Shown one piece after another: positions 53,386-63,510 of a stretch of 64,000 bases of DNA (position 1 is its first letter; each line of letters opens with the position of its first letter). Made by a program: the position numbers and the translations under genes. Origin of the DNA: Flavobacteriales bacterium (GTDB lineage: Bacteria; Bacteroidota; Bacteroidia; CAIKAF01); assembly GCA_018401695.1 (NCBI GenBank), contig JAGYKD010000001.1, positions 284,016-348,015 of the forward strand. The letters run 5' to 3'. Under the pieces are notes generated by a model that saw only the letters and a list, made by a program, of their open reading frames with translations, had not been told where the DNA came from and did no database searches.

Positions 53386-54609
53386 ATGCTCTACCACCTA
53401 TTTGATTATTTGAACAACTTAGATTTTCCCGGAGCAGGAGTCTTTCAATACATCTCTTTTAGAGCCGGGATGGCTTTGGTTGTTTCTTTAGTAATTTCCG
53501 CAGTATTAGGTGGGCGCATAATTCGTTTCTTACAAAAACAGCAAGTTGGCGAAGAGGTGCGCGACCTTGGCTTAGCCGGCCAATTGAGTAAAGCAGGAAC
53601 ACCAACCATGGGTGGTTTAATCATTTTGGCGGCCATTATGCTTCCCACCCTGCTGTTTGCCAAGCTCAACAATATCTATATAGTTCTTATGCTTGGCTCT
53701 ACCCTGGGTCTTGGTCTTATTGGCTTTTTGGACGATTACATTAAGGTCTTTAAAAAGAACAAAAAAGGGCTCGCCGGAAAATTCAAAGTGGTAGGACAAG
53801 TAGCCATTGGCTTGGTCGTAGGCCTCACTTTATATACCCACCCTGAGGTCACTATACGAAAATTCGATGGACCGGTTGCCATTCAAACCGGTGGAGGGGA
53901 AGAGCAAATCCCAGGATTCAAGGATGAACGGAGTCTTGAAACCACCCTACCCTTTGTAAAAAACCATGAATTCAATTACTCAGACCTGCTGAGCTGGATG
54001 GGTGAGGACTTTAAAAACTATGGCTGGCTTATTTTCATTCCTATCGTAATTTTTATCATTACTGCGGTGTCCAATGGAGCCAATATGACCGATGGATTGG
54101 ATGGTTTGGCAACAGGCACATCTGCCATTATTGGAATAGTATTGGCCATTTTTGCCTACGTAAGTGGCAACATTCGATTTGCCGATTACTTAAACATTAT
54201 GTACATACCCAATTCCGGAGAATTGGTCGTTTTCTCGTCAGCATTTGTAGGTGCCTGTGTAGGCTTCCTTTGGTACAATGCATTTCCCGCCCAAGTTTTT
54301 ATGGGTGATACCGGCTCTCTTTCCCTCGGCGGAATTATTGCGGTATTGGCCATTGCCATTCGAAAAGAGTTACTGATTCCCATTCTATGTGGTGTTTTCC
54401 TTCTTGAAAACTTATCGGTCATCCTACAAGTAGGCTATTTTAAATACTCCAAAAAAAGATGGGGAGAGGGCAAACGTGTATTCCTTATGGCCCCGCTACA
54501 CCACCACTACCAGAAAAAAGGATTGCATGAAGCCAAAATTGTAGCTCGCTTTTGGATTGCAGGCTTGGCCCTTGCTGCACTTACCATTATTACCCTAAAA
54601 CTACGGTGA
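53386..54609 (+). CDS. mraY: Phospho-MurNAc-pentapeptide translocase
   Basis: 407 residues, longer than the ~360 of E. coli because of an insert of about 60 residues near position 160-220, common in Bacteroidota. It transfers phospho-MurNAc-pentapeptide to undecaprenyl phosphate, making lipid I. Landmarks: [60 protein letters not shown] and the HHH motif [15 protein letters not shown]. About ten membrane helices. It overlaps murD by GTGA. Confidence 0.97.
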   Translation: MLYHLFDYLNNLDFPGAGVFQYISFRAGMALVVSLVISAVLGGRIIRFLQKQQVGEEVRDLGLAGQLSKAGTPTMGGLIILAAIMLPTLLFAKLNNIYIVLMLGSTLGLGLIGFLDDYIKVFKKNKKGLAGKFKVVGQVAIGLVVGLTLYTHPEVTIRKFDGPVAIQTGGGEEQIPGFKDERSLETTLPFVKNHEFNYSDLLSWMGEDFKNYGWLIFIPIVIFIITAVSNGANMTDGLDGLATGTSAIIGIVLAIFAYVSGNIRFADYLNIMYIPNSGELVVFSSAFVGACVGFLWYNAFPAQVFMGDTGSLSLGGIIAVLAIAIRKELLIPILCGVFLLENLSVILQVGYFKYSKKRWGEGKRVFLMAPLHHHYQKKGLHEAKIVARFWIAGLALAALTIITLKLR

Positions 54610-55964
54610 TTCAAACGGTTGACATATTGATTTTGGGCGCCGGGGAAAGCGGTGTGGGAGCTGCACTATTGGCTAAAAAGCAAGGTTTGTCCTGCCTGGT
54701 TTCCGATGCAGGGGTCGGCAAGGCATCCTTTATTCAAGAGTTGGAGCAGGCCGGTATGGAATATGAAACCGAAGGTCATAAAAAGGCCCTCCAATGCTTC
54801 CCAAAAGTCCTGGTAAAGAGTCCCGGAATACCAAACGAGTCGAACATTGTGCAGGCATTTGCGCAAAAAGGGATACCCGTTTGGTCTGAGGTAGAATTTG
54901 CCTTTAGACAGATGACAAAAGGCCAAATCACAGGCATCACAGGAACCAACGGCAAAACCACCACCACACATTTGGTTTATCACATCTATAAAAAAGCCGG
55001 ATTAAATGTAGCCATGGGAGGGAATGTGGGGACCTCATTCGCAAGAATTCTTGCTACTCAGGAGCCAAAAGATCATTATGTTTTGGAATTGAGCAGCTTT
55101 CAATTAGATAATATTGAGCGCATGCGCATACATACCGCGCTCCTGCTAAATATTAGTCCCGACCATTTAGACCGATATGGCAACCGTGTTGAACGCTATG
55201 CCGATGCCAAGTTCAACATATTTAAAAACCAAAAAGCCGGTGACATGCGCATTTGGGACGCCAACGACCCCTTACTCATAGAAGGTCATCTACGCAACCA
55301 TACCAACCGCCTGGCAAGCAAAGATTTCACATTTGGAAACGAAGGAACACCGGGAGTAAGTGCCTGGGCAAACCACACACATATGCACTTAGTAGAAAAC
55401 ACACAAAACTTAGACATGCTCATTTCGGACATGGCGCTCAAAGGAAAACACAACATCCGAAATAGCATGGCAGCTGCCCTCGCGGCCCGTGCGCAAGACA
55501 TCCGCAAAGAAACAATCCGGGAGGCACTCTCCGATTTTCAGCAAATTGAACACAGGCTGGAGTTTGTAGGAAAAGTGAAAGGCATGGAATTTATAAACGA
55601 CTCCAAAGCCACCAATGTAAATGCCACTTGGTATGCCTTGGAATGTACGGAGGGCCCCATCATTTGGATTGCAGGTGGTGTAGACAAAGGCAACGATTAC
55701 TCCAGCCTCCAACCTCTGGTTAAGGAGCGCGTGCGCGCCATTATTTGCTTGGGCCTTAACAACGAACCCTTGCGCAAGGCCTTTGCACATTTGGTACCCG
55801 AATTTTCGGAAACAAGCAGCATGATGGAAGCTGTTAGGGCGGCCTACTTCATGGGCAGCAAAAACGATACCGTTTTGCTTTCCCCTGCTTGCGCCAGTTT
55901 TGACCTATTTCAAAACTACGAAGATAGGGGCCGGCAATTTAAACAAAGCGTACGCGAACTCTAA
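54606..55964 (+). CDS. murD: UDP-MurNAc-L-alanine--D-glutamate ligase
   Basis: 452 residues from the GTG at 54606, which overlaps the mraY stop as GTGA; the ATG at 54552 lies well inside mraY and is not likely. Motifs: [20 protein letters not shown] at the N-terminal UDP-binding domain, [19 protein letters not shown] as ATP loop, [11 protein letters not shown], and [17 protein letters not shown] in the C-terminal domain. All are typical of MurD. Its stop overlaps the ftsW start (TAATG). Confidence 0.95.
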   Translation: MIQTVDILILGAGESGVGAALLAKKQGLSCLVSDAGVGKASFIQELEQAGMEYETEGHKKALQCFPKVLVKSPGIPNESNIVQAFAQKGIPVWSEVEFAFRQMTKGQITGITGTNGKTTTTHLVYHIYKKAGLNVAMGGNVGTSFARILATQEPKDHYVLELSSFQLDNIERMRIHTALLLNISPDHLDRYGNRVERYADAKFNIFKNQKAGDMRIWDANDPLLIEGHLRNHTNRLASKDFTFGNEGTPGVSAWANHTHMHLVENTQNLDMLISDMALKGKHNIRNSMAAALAARAQDIRKETIREALSDFQQIEHRLEFVGKVKGMEFINDSKATNVNATWYALECTEGPIIWIAGGVDKGNDYSSLQPLVKERVRAIICLGLNNEPLRKAFAHLVPEFSETSSMMEAVRAAYFMGSKNDTVLLSPACASFDLFQNYEDRGRQFKQSVREL

Positions 55965-57145
55965 TGGTACAATTCCTAACAACATACCTTAAAGGCGACA
56001 GGGCCATTTGGATATTGATGATTTTGCTATCCATCATATCCCTGCTCTCGGTATACTCTGCCGCAGGGGCACTCGCCTTTAGGTATCGGGAGGGAAATGC
56101 CAGTTATTATTTGATCGAGCGGGCTGTTTTCCTATTGCTCGGTCTATTGGCCATGTACATGGCCCATAGAATTCCATTTCGTGTGTTTTCCATTTTGGGA
56201 GTTTTGGGCCTGTATGCAACCATTCCTTTGCTCTTACTCACTTTGCTTATGGGATCAAGCATTAACGATGCTTCCCGCTGGCTGCAACTCCCCTTCCTAT
56301 CCGTGAGTATCCAAACCTCAGACTTGGCTAAACTCAGCCTATTGCTTTTCCTAGCTCGAAAAATTGGCCAAAGACAAGCTCAAATCACCGATTTCAAACG
56401 TGGATTCCTTCCCTTAGCCATTCCGGTAAGCTTGGTTTGCATGCTCATTCTTCCTGCAAACTTTTCCACAGCAGCCATGCTGTTTTTCATCTCAGCCTTA
56501 CTAATGGTCGTAGGAGGGGTGGCCTTAAAACACATGCTAGGCTGGCTAGGTCTGGCCGCGGTATGTTTTGCCTTAATTATTGCCCTCGCTTTTGCGGCCC
56601 CTCAACTTTTACCGCGATTAGGAACCTGGAAAGCCCGGGTAGAAAATTTCTTTGCCGACGATCCGGCAGACAGCTACCAGGTGGAACAAGCCAAAATGTC
56701 GATTGCTTCTGGAGGTCTCCTGGGAGCAGGCCCTGGAAATAACCCAAGCAAATACCGATTACCTCAGAGCTACTCCGACTTCATTTATGCCAATATTGTG
56801 GGAGAATATGGACTCTTGTTTGGAGGTTTGGTAACCATGCTCGGCTATTTGGTGTTGCTATACCGGTCTATAAAAATTGGAGGCCGCACCGAAAGTGCCT
56901 TTGGAACTTTTACTGCCTACGGATTAGGCTTGGCTTTGGTAATACAGGCCTTCATAAACATGGCAGTAGCGGTAAACTTACTTCCGGTAACCGGCCAACC
57001 TTTGCCCTGGATTTCTATGGGAGGAACTTCTACCATTATTACCGGACTTACCATTGGAATTATTTTGAGTATTGGGCGAGGTGAAAAAGTTTCCGGGGCC
57101 AACACAAACCAACCAGCCGAGGAGGGGCAAGCCAATCATGCCTAA
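55964..57145 (+). CDS. ftsW: Septal peptidoglycan glycosyltransferase FtsW
   Basis: 393 residues with about ten membrane helices; SEDS family. Polymerises lipid II at the septum with FtsI. Landmarks: ILLSIISLLSVYSAAGALAF near the N-terminus, NDASRWLQLPFLSVSIQTSD, SGGLLGAGPGNNPSKYRLPQ with SYSDFIYANIVGEYG (the conserved extracellular loop with catalytic Asp), and NLLPVTGQPLPWISMGGTS. The rodA/ftsW ambiguity is settled by the dcw position. Confidence 0.95.
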   Translation: MVQFLTTYLKGDRAIWILMILLSIISLLSVYSAAGALAFRYREGNASYYLIERAVFLLLGLLAMYMAHRIPFRVFSILGVLGLYATIPLLLLTLLMGSSINDASRWLQLPFLSVSIQTSDLAKLSLLLFLARKIGQRQAQITDFKRGFLPLAIPVSLVCMLILPANFSTAAMLFFISALLMVVGGVALKHMLGWLGLAAVCFALIIALAFAAPQLLPRLGTWKARVENFFADDPADSYQVEQAKMSIASGGLLGAGPGNNPSKYRLPQSYSDFIYANIVGEYGLLFGGLVTMLGYLVLLYRSIKIGGRTESAFGTFTAYGLGLALVIQAFINMAVAVNLLPVTGQPLPWISMGGTSTIITGLTIGIILSIGRGEKVSGANTNQPAEEGQANHA

Positions 57146-58229
57146 GCGGTATCTCATAAGTGGAGGTGGAACAGGGGGACACATTTTCCCGGCAATTGCC
57201 ATTGGCCAAGCTCTACAAGAGCTTTCACCCGGAGCCGAGCTACACTTTATTGGTGCCTTGGGCCGAATGGAAATGGAAAAGATACCGCAAGCCGGTTACA
57301 CCATTACCGGTTTACCCATCCGAGGCATAAACCGCTCCAAACCTTGGAAAAACCTGAGCTTGCCCTTTACCCTATGGAAATCTTACCGAATGGCTCTGGC
57401 TTCCCTTAAGACTTTTAGGCCGGATGCAGCTATTGGTGTTGGTGGATATGCTTCAGCAGCAATGGGCTTGGCCGCATCTAAAGCCGGCGTACCGCTAATT
57501 CTCCAAGAACAAAATGCATTTCCCGGGAAAACAAACCGTTGGCTGGCGCGCAGAGCCAAAGCTATCTGTGTGGCACACCCCGGAATGGAAAGGTATTTTG
57601 AAGCTTCAAAATTGCATCTCACCGGAAATCCGGTGCGTAAAGCTTTTGAAACGGGTGGTATATCCAAACAAGAGGCAAAAGCTCAATTGGGCTTAGATTC
57701 GTCCAAGCCCTTGGTATTCCTAACCGGAGGTAGCCTTGGCGCCGAAGCCTTAAACCATGCCCTATATTCCTGCTTACCAAGCCTCCAGGCCATGGGAGTT
57801 CAAGTTCTTTGGCAAACCGGTAGCCGATCGTTTGCCGATTGGTCGCAAAGGGTAACACCTGCTCCCGGTTTGCAATGGGCAGATTTTATTCCGGATATGG
57901 CCTTGGCCTTCCGTGCGGCAGACCTAGTGATTTCTCGGGCCGGGGCCATTGCCTTGGCAGAAATGGCCATGACACAAACCCCTTCGCTTTTGGTTCCTCT
58001 GCCTAGTGCTGCAGAAGACCACCAAAGCTTCAATGCCAAAAGCATAGAGGAACGGGGAGGTGCACTCATGTTGCCTCAAAATCAATTGGAAGAGCGCCTT
58101 TTGCCAACCCTTAAAGAACTCTTAGAAGATCCGGAAAAACTAGATAACATGCGAAAAGCACTTGGTTCCATAAAGCAACCAAATGCTGCTCAAACCATTG
58201 CCAAAATTATTCAAGCGCATCAGCTATGA
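57138..58229 (+). CDS. murG: UDP-GlcNAc transferase MurG
   Basis: 363 residues from the ATG at 57138, which overlaps the end of ftsW by 8 bp; the frame is open upstream from 57072 but inside ftsW. Makes lipid II from lipid I at the inner face of the membrane. Landmarks: YLISGGGTGGHIFPAIAIGQ, VGGYASAAMGLAASKAGVPL, LQEQNAFPGKTNRWLARR, FLTGGSLGAEALNHAL, LVISRAGAIALAEM. Its stop overlaps murC (ATGA). Confidence 0.96.
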   Translation: MPKRYLISGGGTGGHIFPAIAIGQALQELSPGAELHFIGALGRMEMEKIPQAGYTITGLPIRGINRSKPWKNLSLPFTLWKSYRMALASLKTFRPDAAIGVGGYASAAMGLAASKAGVPLILQEQNAFPGKTNRWLARRAKAICVAHPGMERYFEASKLHLTGNPVRKAFETGGISKQEAKAQLGLDSSKPLVFLTGGSLGAEALNHALYSCLPSLQAMGVQVLWQTGSRSFADWSQRVTPAPGLQWADFIPDMALAFRAADLVISRAGAIALAEMAMTQTPSLLVPLPSAAEDHQSFNAKSIEERGGALMLPQNQLEERLLPTLKELLEDPEKLDNMRKALGSIKQPNAAQTIAKIIQAHQL

Positions 58230-59599
58230 CACCGCCCAAAGGAACATACCTGTTTTTTGTAGGCATCGGAGGTGCCGGCATGAGTGCTTTGGCGGCATGG
58301 TTGCATGGGCAAGGCTATGCGGTGGCCGGTTATGACCGCATACAGGGGCCGCTTTGCCGCCATTTGGAAGACCTGGGAATTCCAGTGATTTACGGTGACC
58401 AAAACATGGAACTGCCAGAAGCTTGGAATCATTCCAATTGCTGGTGTATTTATACCCCGGCAGTGGCCAAGAGCAACCCCTTATTGGCGCATTTTGAACG
58501 CCTGGGTGCCCCAATAAAAAAACGCGCCGTGCTTTTGGCAGAGTGTTTGGCCCCTTACAAAGTATTGGCTGTTGCAGGAACGCATGGAAAAACCACCACC
58601 TCTTGCATGTTGGCATGGCTAATGAACCAAAGCATAGGCCAAACTTCCGCTGTTATGGGGGGTGTTTCCGCCAATTTTGGTCGGAACTACCTTTCGGCAG
58701 AAAATGCCACATTCGCTGTAACTGAGGCCGACGAATTTGACCGCTCCTTCCTCCAATTGCACCCATGGGTTTCGGTATTGACTAGCATGGATGCCGACCA
58801 TCTGGATATTTATGGAGACGATCAAGAAATACATAAAGCCTTTCAACAATTTGCATTGCAAACCCTACCCGACGGGGTGCTTATTGCCCGTCATGATTTG
58901 AGCATTCCTCCCATGGAGGCCAAAATCCGCAGGTATGGTATTGAAAGAGGCTATTATGCCGCCACAAAACTAAAAAGTGAAAAAGGCCGCATGCGCTTTG
59001 ACCTTAGCATTGACGGCAAAAAGGCCCGGCGCTTTTATCTTCCCATGTTGGGTATTCACAATGTAGAAAATGCCACTGCGGCACTTGCCGTTGCCATGGA
59101 AGCCGGCGCTAAACTTCAAGATTTGGCAGAAGCGCTAGAAGCCTTTAAAGGAGTTGGCAGACGCATGCACCTAAGGTTCCAAAGTCCTAGAATGGTGTAT
59201 ATCGACGACTATGCGCACCACCCCAAAGAATTGGAAGCCGTTATTTCGTCGGTACGGGCTGCTTTTCCTGATCGCTTTGTGACCGGAATATTTCAACCCC
59301 ACCTTTTCTCCAGAACCCGGGATTTCGCCGATGGATTTAGAGAAAGTTTGGCTAAGCTGGACGCCCTTTGGCTCATGGATATTTACCCGGCACGCGAGGA
59401 ACCTTTAGAGGGAATAAACAGCACCTGGCTGCTCGAAGGTGTTGGTCTCAAACACAAAATGATGGTGCAACCCGAAAAAGTGTTGGAAGCACTAAATAAT
59501 AAGCTGGTGGAACCCGGAGTATTGCTAAGCTTGGGTGCAGGAGATATTGACCGACTAACCCGGCCCATTACCGATTGGTTAAACAAAGAGAAAGTATGA
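58226..59599 (+). CDS. murC: UDP-MurNAc--L-alanine ligase
   Basis: 457 residues. First amino-acid addition to UDP-MurNAc. YLFFVGIGGAGMSALAAWLH opens the UDP-binding domain; ATP loop VLAVAGTHGKTTTSCMLAW; TEADEFDRSFLQLHPWVSVL and TSMDADHLDIYGD; DDYAHHPKELEAVISSVRAA in the C-terminal domain. All match MurC. It is joined by ATGA overlaps to murG and to ftsQ. Confidence 0.97.
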   Translation: MTPPKGTYLFFVGIGGAGMSALAAWLHGQGYAVAGYDRIQGPLCRHLEDLGIPVIYGDQNMELPEAWNHSNCWCIYTPAVAKSNPLLAHFERLGAPIKKRAVLLAECLAPYKVLAVAGTHGKTTTSCMLAWLMNQSIGQTSAVMGGVSANFGRNYLSAENATFAVTEADEFDRSFLQLHPWVSVLTSMDADHLDIYGDDQEIHKAFQQFALQTLPDGVLIARHDLSIPPMEAKIRRYGIERGYYAATKLKSEKGRMRFDLSIDGKKARRFYLPMLGIHNVENATAALAVAMEAGAKLQDLAEALEAFKGVGRRMHLRFQSPRMVYIDDYAHHPKELEAVISSVRAAFPDRFVTGIFQPHLFSRTRDFADGFRESLAKLDALWLMDIYPAREEPLEGINSTWLLEGVGLKHKMMVQPEKVLEALNNKLVEPGVLLSLGAGDIDRLTRPITDWLNKEKV

Positions 59600-60396
59600 G
59601 CAACAAAATTACATACCGGTTGCTGCGCAGTCTTAAGCTTCTGCTTCCTCTTCTGGTAGGTATGGGACTTTTCACCTTGCATGCCCGCGTGGGCTTGCAA
59701 GAATCCAAACCCATTCAGTGGCACTGGGAACAGCCCAAAACCTCTTCTTTAGTAAGCACCGAAGACTTGATGCCACTGGCGGAAGTCATCCTTGGGCCCG
59801 ATGGCACAGCAGCCAATTTGGACGAATTGGAAAAAAGCCTCGCATCCCACCCCGCCGTTAAAAACTGTGAAGCGTGGAAAACAGCAAACGGTACACTGCA
59901 TATTCAAATCCATGAACGGGTGCCGGTACTAAGACTAGTGCATAGCAGCGGCAGACACCGCTATATAGATAAGGAGAACTATGCGTTGCCCGCCTTTCTA
60001 GGGGCTCCTTTTCGTGTGCCTATTGTAACAGGCGTTTTGCCTTTGGCACCCGAAGGCCGGTATTTAGGGCAAGACAGCTTGTTTGCCCGGCTAAACCGCT
60101 TGCAGCATTACATGGCACAAGACAGCTTTTGGTTGGCCATGACCGAACAAATTGATGTATTGCCTGACACCCAATTTGTATTGATTCCAAAACTGGGACA
60201 ACACGAAGTATGGCTGGGAAGCATTGAACACATGCCAGGCAAACTTCTAAAAATGAAACACTTCTACACATTCGGCTTACATGAAGAGGGCTGGACAGAA
60301 TACAAATACATCGACGCCCGATTCAAAGGGCAAGTAGTTTGTCGGAAAAGCCTACCGACAAACGCCGCACAAGAACTTGAAATGAACCACGAATAA
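59596..60396 (+). CDS. ftsQ: Cell division protein FtsQ/DivIB
   Basis: 266 residues from the ATG at 59596 that overlaps the murC stop. A basic N-terminus and one membrane helix (LLRSLKLLLPLLVGMGLFTL) precede a periplasmic part with a POTRA-like segment (DELEKSLASHPAVKNCEAWK, LHIQIHERVPVLRLV) and a beta domain. Sequence is weakly conserved; the call rests on topology and on the place between murC and ftsA. Confidence 0.88.
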   Translation: MSNKITYRLLRSLKLLLPLLVGMGLFTLHARVGLQESKPIQWHWEQPKTSSLVSTEDLMPLAEVILGPDGTAANLDELEKSLASHPAVKNCEAWKTANGTLHIQIHERVPVLRLVHSSGRHRYIDKENYALPAFLGAPFRVPIVTGVLPLAPEGRYLGQDSLFARLNRLQHYMAQDSFWLAMTEQIDVLPDTQFVLIPKLGQHEVWLGSIEHMPGKLLKMKHFYTFGLHEEGWTEYKYIDARFKGQVVCRKSLPTNAAQELEMNHE

Positions 60397-61686
60397 ATGC
60401 AAAGGGCTATGGAAAACAATCAATTAACAGTTGGACTCGACATTGGAACCACAAAAATTGTGGCCATGGTTGGCCGTAGAAACGAACACGGCAAAATTGA
60501 GATCCTAGGGGCCGGAAAAAGCCCATCTACCGGTGTGCAAAGAGGTATGGTCACCAATATTGTGCATACCGTAGAAGCCATAGAAAAGGCTGTATCCGAA
60601 GCCAGAGAATCATCCAACGTGGATATACAAGTTGTAAATGTGGGTATTGCCGGACAGCATATTAGAAGCTACCAGCACCGTGGGGTTCGAATGCGCGACC
60701 AAGATGCCGATATCATTCAACAAGAAGACATTGAGCATTTGATGTCCGAAATGTATAAGCTGGCCATGAAACCCGGGGAACAAATCATTTCGGTTATTCC
60801 ACAGGAATATATTGTGGACGATATTCCCAACATCAAAGACCCTATTGGAATGATGGGGGCTCGTTTGGAAGCAAATTTCCACATCATTACCGGTCAAATG
60901 AACCCCGCACGCAACATTTACCGCTGCGTAGAAGATGCGGGACTTAGCGTAGACCAATTGATTCTGGAACCCATAGCCTCTTCGGTAGCCGTATTAACCA
61001 AAGAAGAAAAAGAGGCCGGGGTAGCTCTCATTGATATTGGAGGTGGAACCACCGACATTGCCATTTTTCAAGACGGAATCATACGCCATACCGCGGTGAT
61101 TCCCTTTGGAGGCAACATCATTACCGAAGATATTGTAGCCGGCTGCAACATTATTCGCTCCTATGCAGAATTGCTTAAAACACGGCATGGTTACGCCATT
61201 TCTATGCCCCAAATGGTAAACAGAATCGTTACCGTTCCGGGAATTCAGGGGCGGCCGGCACGCGAAATAAGTGTGGCGAACTTAGCCAGCATTATTCGGG
61301 CACGCATGGAAGAAATTTTGGACTATGCCCTCGCCGAAATTGAAAGCTCCGGCTTCCGCGAAAAACTAAGCGCAGGCGTAGTGCTCACCGGCGGTGGGTC
61401 GCAGCTCAGACATGTAAAACAGCTTACGGAATTCGTGACCGGGCTAGATGCCCGGATTGGCCTTCCCGACAGCCACATTGCCGGCAACAGCAAAAACAGC
61501 CTCGATAACCCCATTTTCTCAACCGCCGTGGGACTCATGATGATGGGCTTTCAGGAAGTACAGCGCAAGGAACGCGACAACAACCGGGTGGTTACCACCA
61601 AAAAACCAAAAAACAACCGTTTGGCAGAACTCATAAAGAATCAATTTGGACGCATTTTTCAAGAAGACGACGATGCGTTGGAATAA
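60397..61686 (+). CDS. ftsA: Cell division protein FtsA
   Basis: 429 residues (425 if the ATG at 60409, giving MENNQLTVGLDIGTTKIVAM, is used; that start resembles relatives more). Actin-like membrane tether for FtsZ. Phosphate 1 GLDIGTTKIVAMVGRR, 1C domain with SVIPQEYIVDDI, phosphate 2 ALIDIGGGTTDIAIFQDG, adenosine motif VVLTGGGSQLRHV. A C-terminal amphipathic end (NRLAELIKNQFGRIFQED) is the likely membrane-targeting sequence. ATG follows the ftsQ stop directly (TAAATG). Confidence 0.96.
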   Translation: MQRAMENNQLTVGLDIGTTKIVAMVGRRNEHGKIEILGAGKSPSTGVQRGMVTNIVHTVEAIEKAVSEARESSNVDIQVVNVGIAGQHIRSYQHRGVRMRDQDADIIQQEDIEHLMSEMYKLAMKPGEQIISVIPQEYIVDDIPNIKDPIGMMGARLEANFHIITGQMNPARNIYRCVEDAGLSVDQLILEPIASSVAVLTKEEKEAGVALIDIGGGTTDIAIFQDGIIRHTAVIPFGGNIITEDIVAGCNIIRSYAELLKTRHGYAISMPQMVNRIVTVPGIQGRPAREISVANLASIIRARMEEILDYALAEIESSGFREKLSAGVVLTGGGSQLRHVKQLTEFVTGLDARIGLPDSHIAGNSKNSLDNPIFSTAVGLMMMGFQEVQRKERDNNRVVTTKKPKNNRLAELIKNQFGRIFQEDDDALE

Positions 61687-61704
61687 AAAACACCATAGAA
61701 TCAC

Positions 61705-61852
61705 AGCGCGCCGGATGCGGTGAAAAGCCCGGAGGAACGCGCGGATGCTGTGGTGTGGCGGGCAGGAGCGGAACGCAGAGAGCTCCCTGGCCAACCACCA
61801 CAGCCCGCGGGGACCGAGGACTTGAAGCCGGCAGCCGGAATACGCGCCCAAA
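61705..61852 (+). repeat. GC-rich structured element between ftsA and ftsZ
   Basis: 5' block GCGCGCCGGATGCGGTGAAA, AGCCCGGAGGAACGCGCGG; hairpin arms GCTGTGGTGTGG (61747-61758) and CCAACCACCACAGC (61791-61804) with inner CAGGAGC...GCTCCCTG; then GGGGACCGAGGACTTGAAGC and GCCGGAATACGCGCCCAAAA. It lies inside a run of otherwise overlapping genes and occupies most of the 195-bp gap. As part of the transcript it would form a stable stem 30-130 bases before the ftsZ start. Confidence 0.75.
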
Positions 61853-61881
61853 ACAAAATAAACCAAGCAAAACCAAGCAAT

Positions 61882-63408
61882 ATGTCAGATAATCAAACAC
61901 CTAAAGACGAGCTTCTGGACTTTGAAATGCCCAGAAAAGACGAGCAATCCATCATTAAAGTGATTGGCGTAGGCGGAGGTGGTTCCAATGCGGTAAACCA
62001 TATGTACCGCCAAGGAATTCAAGGCGTGGATTTTATCGTGTGCAACACCGACAACCAAGCCTTAAACAGCAGTCCCGTGCCCATTAAACTGCAATTGGGC
62101 CAAGATTTGACCGAAGGCCGCGGTGCCGGGTCGATTCCGGAAGTGGGAAAAAAGGCGGCTTTGGAAAGCCTCGAAGAGGTGCGTCAGCACTTGTCCAACA
62201 GCACCAAAATGGTGTTTATTACGGCCGGAATGGGCGGTGGCACCGGTACCGGAGCTGCGCCTGTAATTGCCAAAATGGCCAAGGAAATGGATGTGCTTAC
62301 CGTGGGTATTGTTACCATTCCCTTTACCTTTGAAGGCCGCAAACGCCGCAACTTTGCCGCCGAAGGCTTGGACGAATTGCGTCAGTACGTGGACACCCTC
62401 TTGGTGATTTCCAACGACCGTTTGCGTGAAATGTACGGCAACCTGAGCCTTACCAATGCCTTTGGAAAAGCCGACGACATCCTCACTACTGCAGCTAAAG
62501 GCATTGCCGAAATCATCACCGTTCCCGGCTACATCAATGTGGATTTCGAAGATGTGAAAACGGTAATGAAAGGCGGTGGTTCGGCCATTATGGGAGCAGC
62601 CATTTGCGAAGGCGAAAACCGCGCCTTGCGTGCGGCCGAAGAAGTCTTGGCGTCGCCTTTGCTCGACGACTCAGACATCCGCGGTGCCCAGCATATTTTG
62701 CTCTATATTTCCTATGGAAACGCCGAATTGCAACTGGATGAAGTGACCGACATTACAGAATTCATTCAAGAAGAGGCCGGACAAACCGCCAACCTTATTT
62801 GGGGTACCGGCCACGACGAAAACTTGGGCGATGCCGTTTGCGTTACCCTTATCGCCACAGGCTTTAATGCTACCGCTGAGCAAGAAGAGCAGACCGAGCG
62901 TTTGCAACTGAGCAGGCAAAAGGAACTGAACAACGAAACTATTCGTCAAGAAATTGAACAGGAACAATTCCACGGCAAGGGGCACCTGGAAACCGAAGAA
63001 GAAAACGCAAAAACACCTGGGCCACAAGCCTCAGAAAATGAGGTAATGAAAATGGATCTGTTTGCTGAAGAAAGTCCGGAAGAATCCGAAACAAAAACCG
63101 AGGATTTGTTTGCCGAACCCCCTACTCCAGAGGCATTACCAAGCCGTGACCGGAACTACAGCGCCACCGACATCAAAGCCCGCGCAGAACAGCGCATTGC
63201 CGCATTGCGCAGCATAACCAGCAAGCTGCAACAGCCCGGAAAATTGGAAGAATTGGAGCAAAAACCTGCTTTTGCACGCAAACAGGTGCAACTGGACCAA
63301 ACCCCAACAAGCCGGGACAGAGCTTCGAGCAATTGGAGTTTAGGCAAAGACGGCGAGGAGGTAAAATTGCGCGAAAACAACTCCTTTTTGCACGACAGTG
63401 TAGATTAA
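61882..63408 (+). CDS. ftsZ: Cell division GTPase FtsZ
   Basis: 508 residues from the ATG at 61882 (MSDNQTPKDELLDFEMPRKD). The frame is open upstream to 61720, but that part is translated repeat element. GTP binding: KVIGVGGGGSNAVNHMYRQG, TAGMGGGTGTGAAPVIAKM, IPFTFEGRKRRNFAAEG; T7-loop GYINVDFEDVKTVMKGGGSA. A long, variable C-terminal linker is followed by the tail KPAFARKQVQLD, the probable FtsA-binding peptide, and NNSFLHDSVD, typical for Bacteroidota. Last gene of the cluster. Confidence 0.97.
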   Translation: MSDNQTPKDELLDFEMPRKDEQSIIKVIGVGGGGSNAVNHMYRQGIQGVDFIVCNTDNQALNSSPVPIKLQLGQDLTEGRGAGSIPEVGKKAALESLEEVRQHLSNSTKMVFITAGMGGGTGTGAAPVIAKMAKEMDVLTVGIVTIPFTFEGRKRRNFAAEGLDELRQYVDTLLVISNDRLREMYGNLSLTNAFGKADDILTTAAKGIAEIITVPGYINVDFEDVKTVMKGGGSAIMGAAICEGENRALRAAEEVLASPLLDDSDIRGAQHILLYISYGNAELQLDEVTDITEFIQEEAGQTANLIWGTGHDENLGDAVCVTLIATGFNATAEQEEQTERLQLSRQKELNNETIRQEIEQEQFHGKGHLETEEENAKTPGPQASENEVMKMDLFAEESPEESETKTEDLFAEPPTPEALPSRDRNYSATDIKARAEQRIAALRSITSKLQQPGKLEELEQKPAFARKQVQLDQTPTSRDRASSNWSLGKDGEEVKLRENNSFLHDSVD

Positions 63409-63470
63409 TCCGGCAAATTAAAGCCCGGGGTGGCTTGGTTTCCCGGCTTTGGGATGGATGCAAAAAAAAT

Positions 63471-63500
63471 TTGGCACGAAAAAAATTAGTGTTACATTTG
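63471..63500 (+). promoter_or_regulatory. Promoter of tRNA-Val
   Basis: TTG (63471-63473), exactly 19 bp, then TACATTTG (63493-63500): a perfect Bacteroidota promoter. The transcript would begin around 63506, five bases before the mature tRNA. Confidence 0.85.
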
Positions 63501-63510
63501 CATCCCTCAA

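Noticed and set aside
61720..61881. A longer FtsZ N-terminus from the ATG at 61720
   Set aside because: The extension is translated structured element; FtsZ homologues start close to the 61882 ATG.
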